A stretch of 37,796 bases of DNA from Verrucomicrobiota bacterium (GCA_013820875.1 JACDHS010000041.1:1-37796); one strand, 5' to 3'. Shown: positions 17,450 to 26,161, counted from the first letter of the stretch. A program made the numbers and translations. The notes: a model not told the origin generated them from the letters alone.

Positions 17450-17940
17450 CGATGTAAGAGTTACATCGACGGCCAAACCGAAACAGGGCATCGGAAGTAA
17501 CTTTTCCCGAGTGGGCTGTAAGAAAACGGACGTCGTTGTAAGACTTACATCGGTGCCCAAACACAGAAAAGGGGTCGTTGTAAGAGTTACAGAGACCGCC
17601 AAAAACGTTTTTGACAGCCCATGTAAGTGTTACATCGATGGTCTAAAACAATTTTGGGCATCGATGTAACTCTTCCCGAGTGGGCTAAACGAATTTTGAC
17701 GTCGTTGTAAGACTTCCCGAGGCGACAAAAACATTTTAGACGGCTCGGGAAGACTTACATGGGTGGTCAAAATTAGTTTTGGCCTCGTTGTAAGACTTAC
17801 ATGGGTGGCCAAAACCGGTTTAGACGCCGTTGTAAGACTTCCCGAGACGCCAAAAACAGTTTAGACACCTCGGTAAGACTTACATGGGTGGCCAAAAACA
17901 TTTTAGGCGCCTCCGTAAGTCTTACAACGACGTCTAAACT
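17450..17940. repeat. Array of 12 degenerate ~42-bp units, each with a TGTAAG-N-CTTACA-type palindrome
   Basis: Unit cores begin at 17453, 17496, 17537, 17579, 17622, 17665, 17706, 17747, 17789, 17831, 17872 and 17914, a period of 41-43 bp. Each core is a palindrome with a one-to-three-base centre. Half-sites come in two types: A (TGTAAG / CTTACA) and B (CGGGAAG / CTTCCCG). Most units are A-A; those at 17665, 17706 and 17831 are A-B and that at 17747 is B-A. The spacers hold a second, weaker palindrome of the form GGCCAAAA...TTTTGGCC (clearest at 17764-17783). Translated frames are broken by the irregular period, so it is not coding. It is unlike CRISPR, because repeats vary and spacers are themselves repeated. 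Confidence 0.85.
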
Positions 17941-18296
17941 CCAGCAATTCCCACATTTTCTCCCGTTTTGACCCTTGGAACGCGCTTTTCCAGAGCTTTT
18001 TAGCTACGTTAAGGATCAAAGCGCTAGTTAACTCGGGACTGGAAAGTGGCCAGTTCCTCAACGCTGTCATCAACCTGCGTCAGTTGGCCCGGTTGCTCGA
18101 TAGCAGCTTCAGCCTCGGCAGTGCATGAAAGTTTATGCAGCCCCAACCATCCGACAAACCGCCTCCATTTTTCCCTGACGTGCGATTCGGCAATCGCACC
18201 TCGGTTTTTGGGGAATTTTCGTTTGCACGGGTTGCGCCTTATGAACCATAGTTCGCAGGCAATTAGTTCGCTCTTTTCCCTCAGACGGTTGCATTT
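17941..18296. other. Leader region of the DUF4912 gene, no separate gene supported
   Basis: Open frames on both strands overlap the start of the DUF4912 gene and have no recognisable domain. The region presumably holds the promoter of the 18297-21952 cluster; no clear -35/-10 pair was seen. Confidence 0.35.
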
Positions 18297-19721
18297 ATGA
18301 AATCCGATAAAAAAATTTCCGCGGCGAAGAAGGTGGCGAAAGGGAAGAAAGCTCTTTCCGCCAAGGCACCCTCCACAACAAAGAAAGCGCCCGAAGTCAA
18401 AAGCGCAGCCAAAGCAGGTAAAAAACAATCCACCGCCCTGCGCAAAAAGCCCAGCAAGACCGCTAAAGCAGTCGAACCTGTTGCAAAAGCACCGCGGAAA
18501 GCCGTTGCAAAAGTAAAGGCAGTCACGAGGAAAGCGGAGCCTCCCGCAACCACCGCTCGCAAAATCCGGACGCCGGCCAGGAAAAAAAAGTTGGTGATCC
18601 CGTCCATTTTGCTGGAAGGCGACAAACCGATTGCACCTCAAGCCAGTGGCCCTGGACAAAAATTTTCACTGGGCCCCACACCACCGGCTGAGCATTTCGA
18701 AGAAGCCCAGGATTTACCTGAATCTTACGGAACGAAACGCCTGTTGATTGCCGCGCGCGATCCGCAATGGATTTACGCGCATTGGGATTTCACCACGGAA
18801 CAACTGCGAGAATACAATTCGAAATCCGCGGATGGACATCTTGTGGTGCGGGTGTTCAAAGACGCAATCGGCGGAAAACCGGTTGCCGAAGTTCACGTCC
18901 ATCGCGAGTCGCGTAATTGGTTTATTCACGTCGGCCAGGGTGGAACAAAGTATCAGGCTGAACTTGGGTATAATGACAAGGCCGGCAAATGGAATCGCAT
19001 TTCCGTTTCTGGCGCGACTCTCACGCCGCCCGATCAGATGTCCGAAGATACCTCCGTCCGCTTTGCCACCATCCCGGTGGATGTGCCGTTCGAAGAATTG
19101 CTTCGCATCGTCAAAGCGGCGGTGACTGAAAACGTGCCGCTCGCCGAAGCGATTGAGCAGTTGCGCGCGGCTGGATTCAAAAAAATTCCCGCAGTAGGAC
19201 AATGGGCATCAACGTCATGGACGCCCGCACAGGAACGCGCGCTGGCTTCCATCATCACGATGGACACCGTCCGGCGTTTATGGATTGGTTCGCTGGAGAT
19301 CACTGAATTGGTGCGTCGGCAATTGGTCCAGGGTGTTTCTTCCATGGGCGCGGCGCAGTTCTCACTGCCGAGTTCCATTTCCCTCGCCAGCCTGTCGAGT
19401 CCCTTTGGTGGAGTGGAGCGGCGCAAGGGCTTTTGGTTCAACGTCAATGCGGAGCTGATCATTTATGGAGCGACCGAACCAGATGCGGCGGTGACGATCG
19501 GCGACCGGCAAATCAAGCTGCGACCGGATGGAACATTCAGTTACCGGTTCATTTTGCCAGATGGAGATTATCATTTGCCTGCGCAGGCTACTTCGGTGGA
19601 CGGTGATGATACGCGCTCGGCGGGTTTGAAGTTCACACGCAAGACCGATTACCGGGGCGATGTCGGTGAGCATCCGCAAGATCCGAACATGCGCGCGCCC
19701 CGGGTGGAGAACATTAGTTAA
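18297..19721 (+). CDS. DUF4912 domain protein with histone-like Lys/Ala-rich N-terminal tail
   Basis: The protein has 474 residues. The first ~105 are a lysine/alanine/proline-rich, probably disordered tail (KKISAAKKVAKGKKALSAKA, further KAPRKAVAKVKAV), like histone H1-type bacterial tails. The DUF4912 domain follows at ~140-260: LPESYGTKRLLIAARDPQWI, YAHWDFT, and WFIHVGQGGTKYQAELGY. A later beta-rich part (FWFNVNAELIIYGATEPDAA ... IKLRPDGTFSYRFILPDG) looks like a carbohydrate-binding or Ig-like fold. DUF4912 genes often lie near GH57 glucan enzymes, and here one is three genes downstream, so a role in glucan handling or binding is plausible but inferred. No strong ribosome-binding site. Confidence 0.85.
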   Translation: MKSDKKISAAKKVAKGKKALSAKAPSTTKKAPEVKSAAKAGKKQSTALRKKPSKTAKAVEPVAKAPRKAVAKVKAVTRKAEPPATTARKIRTPARKKKLVIPSILLEGDKPIAPQASGPGQKFSLGPTPPAEHFEEAQDLPESYGTKRLLIAARDPQWIYAHWDFTTEQLREYNSKSADGHLVVRVFKDAIGGKPVAEVHVHRESRNWFIHVGQGGTKYQAELGYNDKAGKWNRISVSGATLTPPDQMSEDTSVRFATIPVDVPFEELLRIVKAAVTENVPLAEAIEQLRAAGFKKIPAVGQWASTSWTPAQERALASIITMDTVRRLWIGSLEITELVRRQLVQGVSSMGAAQFSLPSSISLASLSSPFGGVERRKGFWFNVNAELIIYGATEPDAAVTIGDRQIKLRPDGTFSYRFILPDGDYHLPAQATSVDGDDTRSAGLKFTRKTDYRGDVGEHPQDPNMRAPRVENIS

Positions 19722-19722
19722 A

Positions 19723-20130
19723 ATGAACCAGGATGCCGAACATCTGCGGTTGCTTGCGATCTTCCATTACGTTTACGCGGGATTAACGGCATTGTTCGCC
19801 TGTTTCCCGATGATCTATGTGTTCATCGGCTTGGCGATGGTTGGGGGGGCGTTTGGTCGCGGGGATGGTGCGCCGCCAGCGATAGCGGGAGGCTTCCTTG
19901 CGCTCGTCGGCATTGTGGCTTTCATCTTTGTCATGGCGATGGCCGCGCTGAACGCTTATGCGGGGAAATGTTTGGCTGATAAAAAATATTACGTCTTCTG
20001 CATCGTCATTTCGGCGATTAATTGCCTGTCATTTCCATTTGGAACAGCCCTTGGCGTTTTCACCATTGTCATTTTGCAACGTCCTGGAGTCCGCGCCATG
20101 TTTGGTAAACCAGTCACTCCGCAAACATGA
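19723..20130 (+). CDS. Small membrane protein of unknown function
   Basis: 135 residues from ATG 19723, directly after the stop of the DUF4912 gene; an in-frame ATG at 19660 inside that gene is less likely. It has about three hydrophobic stretches (VYAGLTALFACFPMIYVFIG, AGGFLALVGIVAFIFVMAMA, YYVFCIVISAINCLSFPFGT) and starts MNQDAEHLRLLAIFHYVYAG, a pattern seen in a common family of small bacterial membrane proteins. Its last codons overlap the next start (ATGA). The function is unknown. Confidence 0.8.
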   Translation: MNQDAEHLRLLAIFHYVYAGLTALFACFPMIYVFIGLAMVGGAFGRGDGAPPAIAGGFLALVGIVAFIFVMAMAALNAYAGKCLADKKYYVFCIVISAINCLSFPFGTALGVFTIVILQRPGVRAMFGKPVTPQT

Positions 20131-20357
20131 GTCCGTACCGACGCGCCGCTTTGCTTCTCATCCGGTTGGTCGCCTTTGGCCTGATGCTCTTTAGCATTCT
20201 GCAGATGGGTGCTTACTTCTTTCTCGTTCGCACCGGCAAAACCCCGGACGACAGCCTGGTGATGATCAGCTTGAAAACCCTTCCTCTCCTGATTGGTTTC
20301 GGGTTGTTGATCAAAAGTTCTTCCATTGCGAAAAGAGTAACCGAGGATTTTGAATAG
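20127..20357 (+). CDS. Small two-helix membrane protein
   Basis: 76 residues with two hydrophobic helices (ALLLIRLVAFGLMLFSILQM and LKTLPLLIGFGLLI) around a short polar loop. It starts in a four-base ATGA overlap with the preceding gene and ends 20 bp before the branching enzyme, so it is almost certainly part of the same operon. No family recognised. Confidence 0.7.
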   Translation: MSPYRRAALLLIRLVAFGLMLFSILQMGAYFFLVRTGKTPDDSLVMISLKTLPLLIGFGLLIKSSSIAKRVTEDFE

Positions 20358-20377
20358 ATTTTTTAAAAGCTAATTTC

Positions 20378-21952
20378 ATGCAAGGTCATCTCGCTATTGT
20401 TTTGCACGCGCACCTCCCCTTTGTGCGCCATCCCGAGCACGAAAGATTTCTCGAGGAGAACTGGCTTTTCGAAGCTATCACAGAAACCTACATCCCACTG
20501 ATCCAGGTGATGGATGGCTGGCTAAACGACGGCATGGACACGCGCATGACCATCACGTTGTCGCCAACGCTCTGTTCAATGCTGCTCGATCCATTGTTGC
20601 AACAACGTTATGAGCGACATTTGAACAGGTTGGTTGAACTTTCCGAAAAGGAGTTGTATCGCACGCATTGGGAGCCGCATTACCATGAACTGGCGCAGAT
20701 GTATCATCAGCGGTTCATTGCCATCCGGGAGACCTATTATGGTTACGGCAAAAATCTGGTTGGGGCATTCCGAAAGTTCCAGGAGCAGGGCAATCTCGAA
20801 ATCATCACCACTGCGGCGACTCACGCTTTGCTTCCGTTGATGGTGGATTGTCCGCAATCCATTCGAGCGCAAATCCTGGTCGCACGCGATCATTACCGGA
20901 GTTGTTTCGGGCGCGACCCGCGAGGGATCTGGTTGCCGGAATGCGCTTACGTGGATGGCGTGGAAGCGATTCTGCAGGAGGCGAACATTCGCTGGTTCAT
21001 CATGGACACCCATGGTGTGCTCCACGCCAAACCACGTCCGCGCTACGGAGTGTTCGCGCCTGTCTTTACGCCCAATGGCATTGCGGCTTTTGGACGTGAC
21101 CTCGATTCGGCGCGGCAGGTATGGAGTCGGCAGGAAGGTTATCCGGGCGACGCCAACTACCGGGATTTCTATCGCGATGTCGGTTTCGATCTGGATCTGG
21201 ATTATATAAAACCGTTTTTGCCTTCGCCCGATCACCGCGGTTTCACCGGGGTCAAGTATCATCGGATCACCAATCACGGTTGGGAAAAGTTGCCGTACGA
21301 TCGCGATATAGCGTTGGAGACGGCCGCCCAACACGCGCAACATTTTCTCGACGCCCGCATCGGACAAGTGGGGCATCTCGCGCAGATCATGGAGCGTCCG
21401 CCGCTGGTTCTTTCGCCTTATGACGCCGAATTGTTCGGCCACTGGTGGTACGAAGGGATTGAGTTTCTGAATTTTTTAATCCGCAAGGCTTACTACGATC
21501 AACAAGCCTTCACGTTGACGACGCCGAATGATTATTTGCGCCGTTACCCGACTCAGCAGGTTGCCACGCCGAGCGCGTCAAGTTGGGGTGAAGAAGGGTA
21601 TTGGCGGGTGTGGCTTAACGAGACGAACGAGTGGATTTATCCGCACTTGCAGGTTGCCCAGGAACGGATGACCGAGTTGGTGGATAAATATCCGGATGCA
21701 ACGGGCCTTACCGAGCGCGCCCTGAAACAAGCCGCGCGGGAACTGTTGCTGGCGCAATCGAGTGACTGGCCATTTATTTTGCGAACCGGGACGAGTCCGG
21801 ACTACGCGCGCAAACGGGTGAAGGACCACCTGCTGCGGTTCATCACATTCTACGAGCAACTCACCATCACACAAATCGACGAGACGTATCTCAGTCATAT
21901 CGAGTCGCTCGACAACATTTTCCCGGATGTAAACTATCGCTACTGGGCGTGA
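20378..21952 (+). CDS. 1,4-alpha-glucan branching enzyme, GH57 family (DUF1957 type)
   Basis: The protein has 524 residues, the usual length for GH57 branching enzymes. It cuts alpha-1,4 glucan and rejoins the piece as an alpha-1,6 branch in the cytoplasm during glycogen synthesis. GH57 motifs are clear: HAHLPFVRHPE at the N-terminus; GIWLPECAY with the nucleophile Glu188; SPYDAELFGHWWYEG with the acid/base Asp349; both fit the positions known in Thermus thermophilus branching enzyme. The C-terminal helical DUF1957-type part has LLLAQSSDWPFILRTGTSPDYA. It ends the operon that starts with the DUF4912 gene. No signal peptide. Confidence 0.92.
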   Translation: MQGHLAIVLHAHLPFVRHPEHERFLEENWLFEAITETYIPLIQVMDGWLNDGMDTRMTITLSPTLCSMLLDPLLQQRYERHLNRLVELSEKELYRTHWEPHYHELAQMYHQRFIAIRETYYGYGKNLVGAFRKFQEQGNLEIITTAATHALLPLMVDCPQSIRAQILVARDHYRSCFGRDPRGIWLPECAYVDGVEAILQEANIRWFIMDTHGVLHAKPRPRYGVFAPVFTPNGIAAFGRDLDSARQVWSRQEGYPGDANYRDFYRDVGFDLDLDYIKPFLPSPDHRGFTGVKYHRITNHGWEKLPYDRDIALETAAQHAQHFLDARIGQVGHLAQIMERPPLVLSPYDAELFGHWWYEGIEFLNFLIRKAYYDQQAFTLTTPNDYLRRYPTQQVATPSASSWGEEGYWRVWLNETNEWIYPHLQVAQERMTELVDKYPDATGLTERALKQAARELLLAQSSDWPFILRTGTSPDYARKRVKDHLLRFITFYEQLTITQIDETYLSHIESLDNIFPDVNYRYWA

Positions 21953-22006
21953 CCGGCATTCCGGCTCTGCTAACCCCGAATGAATACAAATGAACTGGGG
22001 TGGCCA

Positions 22007-22110
22007 ATCCCCGGACCGGAGCGCGGCGCAACCGCAGAGCGGTTCGTTGTTTCTATAGTTCTGACTTGTCCGAAGGATCAGCGCAGCGATGGAATTGTAT
22101 GCTTGGAATT
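22007..22110 (+). repeat. Dispersed intergenic repeat, copy 1
   Basis: The sequence around 22011-22090 (GGAGCGCGGCG, CGGTTCGTT, TTTCTAT, GTTCTGACTTGT) is similar to the reverse complement of 35341-35412. Both copies lie in non-coding DNA next to genes. The similarity includes the words GGAGCGCGGCG, CGGTTCGTT and TTTCTAT at the same spacing, so chance is unlikely. Confidence 0.6.
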
Positions 22111-22193
22111 TTTCAGACGACTCGACAATCACGCGCTGTGGCTTTGGAACCGCTATCTCCGCGTGTGTATCAGTGTCCATGCGTGGTTGAATA

Positions 22194-22754
22194 ATGAATA
22201 TCAACAAACTGTCATCGTTTGAGATTTGCATTCTGGCCGGTGGTACGAGTTCCAGGATGGGCACGGATAAGGCGCGCTTACGAGTGGGGAGACGGACGTT
22301 GCTCGGGATCATCCGCGGTGAAGCGGGAAAACTGGGTGTTAAGGTGCGGGTAATTCGCCGTGATTTGGTCGAACGCTGCGGTCCGCTTGGTGGCATCTTT
22401 ACTGGATTAAAAACAACCCGTTGCAATGCGGTTTTGTTTCTGGCTTGTGACATGCCATTGATTTCAGTGGATTTGCTGCTGAAAGTTTTGTCGCAACTGT
22501 CCCCCGGAACCGGCGCCGTATTTGTGCAAAGTAAATCAGCAGGTTTCCCGTTCGTGTTGCGCAAGGAGCTGTTGGCGGTCGTTGAGGAACAGATTGCGGC
22601 CAAAGCGTTTTCGATTCATCAACTTTGCAGGGCGTTACAGGCGAAAACGTATCAGCCTGATGAATCCGAGATGGCGCAGTTGTCTAACATCAACACTCCG
22701 CAGGAGTGGGGTGGCCTAAGGAAAAAACTCTCCACAGGTCCAGCCAAACCGTAG
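22194..22754 (+). CDS. mobA: Molybdenum cofactor guanylyltransferase
   Basis: The protein has 186 residues, matching MobA. It transfers GMP from GTP to molybdopterin-Mo to make the guanine dinucleotide form of the cofactor in the cytoplasm. The nucleotide-binding motif ICILAGGTSSRMGTDKARL is intact, followed by CGPLGGIFTGL, the metal-binding LACDMPL, and the C-terminal LSNINTPQEW. No other molybdopterin genes are visible in the window, so it is an isolated member of the pathway here. It is 42 bp upstream of the protease gene on the same strand. Confidence 0.92.
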   Translation: MNINKLSSFEICILAGGTSSRMGTDKARLRVGRRTLLGIIRGEAGKLGVKVRVIRRDLVERCGPLGGIFTGLKTTRCNAVLFLACDMPLISVDLLLKVLSQLSPGTGAVFVQSKSAGFPFVLRKELLAVVEEQIAAKAFSIHQLCRALQAKTYQPDESEMAQLSNINTPQEWGGLRKKLSTGPAKP

Positions 22755-22795
22755 CCGTCACTTGTCATTTCCCATTAGTGCGGTAAAATCCACCC

Positions 22796-23827
22796 ATGTT
22801 AATTCGGTCCCTCTCCCTGGCAGTTCTTTTGGGCGCAGCTCCAGCGTTTGTCGCTACCGCCCAGTTGATGGACAAGAGTATGGTCACCGTCCAAATGAAG
22901 GACAAAAGCTCGTCTGTCACAGGTCGGGTGCTTGCAGAAAAGAAGGACCAGGTGATCGTTGATATTGGCTTCACGGCACTGGTTATCCCCCGGGATCAGA
23001 TTGCAAAGATTGTTTCCGCTGATCCGGCCAGTGTTCCCGCAAAGAAGGTTTCTCAAGCGAAACGCGGTGAATCGCAGCCTGAACCGATGGTTGCCTCCAC
23101 TGCGGCAGATGCCATGGCAAGCTTTTATAATATTGCAAAAACACCTCCCCCGGAACGTTCTGTTCGTGAGTTGGTGCAACAACTCGGACAGGGTGTCGTT
23201 CAAGTGCGCACACCGGGTGGGCTTGGTTCGGGATTTTTCCTCAATGAAGAAGGTTTCCTGATTACCAATTTTCATGTGATCGAAGGTGAAACCCAGATTT
23301 CCATTGAAGTCTATCATTTGGTCAAGGGACAACTCGACCGCCGCAGCTATCGACAGGTGCGGATTGTGGCGATGAACAAATTTTCCGATCTGGCCCTGCT
23401 GAAAGTGGAGGACAAAGATTCGCCGAAATTCGCGCGTGTTTCACTTGGGAACTCAGACATCCTTGGGGTGGGTGAACGCGTTTTCGCCATCGGCAGTCCG
23501 CTCGGATTGGAACGCACCGTTACTGAAGGAATTGTCAGCACCAAGACCCGTCCATTTCAGGGCGAGCTGTATCTCCAGACAACCGCCCAGATCAATCCCG
23601 GCAACAGCGGTGGCCCGTTGTTCAACATGCGTGGGGAAGTGATTGGGGTGACGAATATGAAAGTCACCTCTGGCGAAGGACTCGGGTTTGCCATTCCGAT
23701 TGAAGAGGTGAAAAACTTTCTGCATCATCGCGATGCATTCGCCTATGACAATGATAACCCGAGTAATGCGTATCGCTATTTGCCGGCGCCCAGTCGAGTG
23801 CAGAGTGCCTCCATTGTCGCGCAATGA
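22796..23827 (+). CDS. Exported HtrA/DegP-like trypsin-fold serine protease without PDZ domain
   Basis: The protein has 343 residues with a signal peptide (MLIRSLSLAVLLGAAPAFVATAQ). An N-terminal ~60-residue beta domain (VTVQMKDKSSSVTGRVLAEK ... TALVIPRDQIAKI) precedes the catalytic domain. The triad is complete: His160 in TNFHVIEG, Asp198 in FSDLALLKV, Ser271 in NPGNSGGPLF. The usual DegP landmarks AIGSPLGLERTVTEGIVS and GLGFAIPIEEV are present. DegP and DegS carry one or two PDZ domains after this point; here only ~35 residues follow, so there is none. It probably acts in periplasmic protein quality control or signalling. The 616-residue exported protein follows 28 bp downstream. Confidence 0.9.
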   Translation: MLIRSLSLAVLLGAAPAFVATAQLMDKSMVTVQMKDKSSSVTGRVLAEKKDQVIVDIGFTALVIPRDQIAKIVSADPASVPAKKVSQAKRGESQPEPMVASTAADAMASFYNIAKTPPPERSVRELVQQLGQGVVQVRTPGGLGSGFFLNEEGFLITNFHVIEGETQISIEVYHLVKGQLDRRSYRQVRIVAMNKFSDLALLKVEDKDSPKFARVSLGNSDILGVGERVFAIGSPLGLERTVTEGIVSTKTRPFQGELYLQTTAQINPGNSGGPLFNMRGEVIGVTNMKVTSGEGLGFAIPIEEVKNFLHHRDAFAYDNDNPSNAYRYLPAPSRVQSASIVAQ

Positions 23828-23855
23828 TTTTCCTTTCGGTTGCTAAACTTTTAAC

Positions 23856-25706
23856 ATGAAAAAATACTTCGTTCTTTTAACGCTGGTTCTGGCGTTCGCT
23901 GCTCATGCAGCGGTTCCATCTGCGGAAAAACTTCTTCCCAATGACACGATCTTCATGCTCAGCGCCCCTGATGCGCTCAAATTGAAGTCTGTCTTTGGTT
24001 CTTCTCCACAGGGCCAGCTTTGGAATGATCCAGCGATGCGGCCTTTCCGGGAAGACTTCAACAAGAAATTCGGCGCCGAATTTCTTGCGCCACTGGAGAA
24101 GGAACTCGGGATCAAAATCGCCGATTACCAGGATCTGGCGCAGGGGCAGATCACTTTCGCCGTCATTCAAAATGGTTGGACCGGTAAACCGGAAGATAAG
24201 CTTGGCTACATTCTATTGGTGGATACACAGGGCAAGAGCGAACAACTGAAGACCAATCTGGCTGGGTTGAAACAGCGCTGGATCGATGGCGGCAAACAGA
24301 TCAAAACAGAGAAACTCCGGGATCTGGAGTTCACCACCATCATCACCAGCGATGAAGAGATTGGAAAATCTCTCGGGAACATTTTTCCGGGACGGGAACA
24401 AACGGAGGGCGAAACGAATACGATCCAGATTACCGTGGGACAGGCTGACACACTGCTGCTGGTGGGAAATTCGCCGCAAGTGATCGAGAAGATTCTTATT
24501 AAATTGTCGGGCGGCCTGGTCCCGGGGCTGGGGGAAGAACCGGCTTACGAGAATAATCACAATGCTCATTTCCGTGGCGCCCACGTTTACGCCTGGGCAA
24601 ATCCGAAGCCCCTCTTCGACGCCTGGAAAGCTGCTCCCGTGGACGGTTCGGATCCTTTTGCTCCAAAGCCCGATAAAGTTTTATCAGTAGGCGGTTTGAA
24701 CGGCCTGAAAAGCCTCGCGCTGTCCTATGTTGATGCCCCTGAGGGTGGCACGGTTAAATTTTTCCTGGGCGCACCGGAATCCAGCCGGCAGGGTCTGCTC
24801 AAACTGCTGGTTCCAGAAACCAAAACTGCCGGGCCGTTGCCCTATGTGCCAGCAGACACGGCAAAGTTCAGTCGTTGGCGGCTCGATTTGCAGAAAACCG
24901 TCGCGGGAATCGAAAAAATGGCCACTGAAATCTCTCCGGCGGCAGCGGGCGTTTTCCGACTCGTGTTGGAAAGTGCCGGAAAAGACCAGGATCCGAACTT
25001 CGACCTGCGCAAGGAGTTGTTCGGCAACCTGGGAGATGACATGATCACTGTGCAAAAGAACCCGCGCAGTTCGTCGCTGGAAGATATCAGTTCCCCTCCC
25101 AAACTATATCTGATTGGTTCAGCCAATCCCGATAAACTCGCGCATGCATTGAAGGTTGCCCTAACTTCCCTCGGGCAGGACACGTTCAAAGAACGCGAAT
25201 TCCTCGGGCGCAAAGTCTATTCGTTGACGATGCCCGGAGCAGCAGCAGCGCCCAATGCCCAGCCGAAGAGTTTTCACTTCTCTTCCAGTGGTGGTTATTT
25301 TGCGAGTTCAGGTGATGTGGCTCTGCTGGAAGAGTTTCTGCGCAGCAGCGAGTTCAAGGGCAAACCGCTTTCCGAACTGGCCGGATTAGGCGATGCAATC
25401 CAGAAAATTGGCGGATCGACTACTGGTTTATTCGGTTATGAAAGCCAGCGCGAACAGGCGCGTGCTGCCTTCGACGCTTTGAAAAAGGATCCGAAAGTGG
25501 CCGATACAATGTTCGGAGTGGCGGCTATTTTAGGCTCAACAGAAACCGGGGAAAGCAAAGTGCAGCAATGGGCGGATTTCACCTTGTTGCCGTCCTTCGA
25601 TGCTGTGTCCAAGTATTTCCATTTTAGCGTCTATGCGGGTGCATTCGATGCGAATGGATTTAATCTGCAACTTTTTAATCCTACCCCGCCACTGTTGAAG
25701 AAGTAG
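23856..25706 (+). CDS. Exported protein of unknown function
   Basis: The protein has 616 residues with a clear signal peptide (MKKYFVLLTLVLAFAAHAA). The mature part has no membrane helix and begins VPSAEKLLPNDTIFMLSAPD, reminiscent of DUF3352-type exported proteins that start with a 'P.dt...v...d' segment, then regularly alternates strands and helices (LGYILLVDTQGKSEQLKTNL; TLLLVGNSPQVIEKI; GGYFASSGDVALLEEFL). This suggests a repeated alpha/beta domain, roughly 25-230, 240-400 and 410-600. It follows the HtrA-like protease by 28 bp and could be a substrate or partner. I do not assign a function. Confidence 0.8.
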   Translation: MKKYFVLLTLVLAFAAHAAVPSAEKLLPNDTIFMLSAPDALKLKSVFGSSPQGQLWNDPAMRPFREDFNKKFGAEFLAPLEKELGIKIADYQDLAQGQITFAVIQNGWTGKPEDKLGYILLVDTQGKSEQLKTNLAGLKQRWIDGGKQIKTEKLRDLEFTTIITSDEEIGKSLGNIFPGREQTEGETNTIQITVGQADTLLLVGNSPQVIEKILIKLSGGLVPGLGEEPAYENNHNAHFRGAHVYAWANPKPLFDAWKAAPVDGSDPFAPKPDKVLSVGGLNGLKSLALSYVDAPEGGTVKFFLGAPESSRQGLLKLLVPETKTAGPLPYVPADTAKFSRWRLDLQKTVAGIEKMATEISPAAAGVFRLVLESAGKDQDPNFDLRKELFGNLGDDMITVQKNPRSSSLEDISSPPKLYLIGSANPDKLAHALKVALTSLGQDTFKEREFLGRKVYSLTMPGAAAAPNAQPKSFHFSSSGGYFASSGDVALLEEFLRSSEFKGKPLSELAGLGDAIQKIGGSTTGLFGYESQREQARAAFDALKKDPKVADTMFGVAAILGSTETGESKVQQWADFTLLPSFDAVSKYFHFSVYAGAFDANGFNLQLFNPTPPLLKK

Positions 25707-26161
25707 AAGAGTTTTTCCGAAGAGAGAAGATTATTTGGGAAATGCTGCATGCGCGGTGAACCCCTGTGGCTGAAAGAAGGACCCTAACCTCCTTCCGGCC
25801 GAAACACCGCGCATGCAGTTTGTTCCCACAACCCGTTGCCTTTGGATCCGTTTGTTGGTGCTGAATTGGTGAAGCGCGTAGTGCAGCGCCGCTCCAATCT
25901 AGTCTCCGAAATCCTTCAAACAACCGTGTGGCGTAGTGTGTTTAACTACTCTAGATGGTTGGGTCAATACTATTTTCGTATTTTTGGTCTTCCATCTAAA
26001 ATTTCTCGTATTCGGACGGGTTTTCTTCATTTTCCGCTGTCTGGTTGGTGATAGGGCAACAGTATGTTCCCCACTAGATGCGCCGAGTACCAGGTATAAT
26101 CAAATCCGCCAAGGCCGCAGCACTGAATGTTTTACACGGGCGGCACGTCCTTAGTAGTCTG
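25707..26161. other. Intergenic region with one strong structured element
   Basis: Apart from the hairpin at 25745-25818, listed separately, no gene is supported. An in-frame ATG at 26078 could extend the next gene by 28 codons, but the extension would hide its signal peptide. Confidence 0.4.
25745..25818. ncRNA. Structured element: 14-bp perfect inverted repeat enclosing a second hairpin
   Basis: CTGCATGCGCGGTG (25745-25758) pairs perfectly with CACCGCGCATGCAG (25805-25818). Between them, GAAGGA (25776-25781) and TCCTTC (25790-25795) form an inner stem with an eight-base loop. The whole is ~74 bases and begins about 40 bp after the stop of the 616-residue protein. It has no T-tract, so it is not a standard terminator. 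It could be a structured 3' end, a small RNA, or a protein-binding cruciform. The class is unknown. Confidence 0.45.

Noticed and set aside
17312-17812. Minus-strand ORFs with a 14-residue repeating pattern (DVSLTT / THVSLTT)
   Set aside because: They come from the ~42-bp DNA repeat; frames break wherever the period is 41 or 43, and there is no start signal or domain.
17450-17940. CRISPR array
   Set aside because: Units are degenerate, the intervals are repeats of each other and not unique spacers, and no cas gene is in the window.
18024-18659. 211-residue minus-strand ORF rich in Cys, Phe and Gly
   Set aside because: Most of it mirrors the lysine/alanine-rich tail of the DUF4912 protein; the odd composition is what antisense of such a tail gives.
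20576-21442. 288-residue minus-strand ORF
   Set aside because: Antisense to the GH57 catalytic domain; no recognisable domain.
21578-22603. 341-residue minus-strand ORF
   Set aside because: It overlaps GH57 and mobA in antisense, both of which have clear catalytic motifs.
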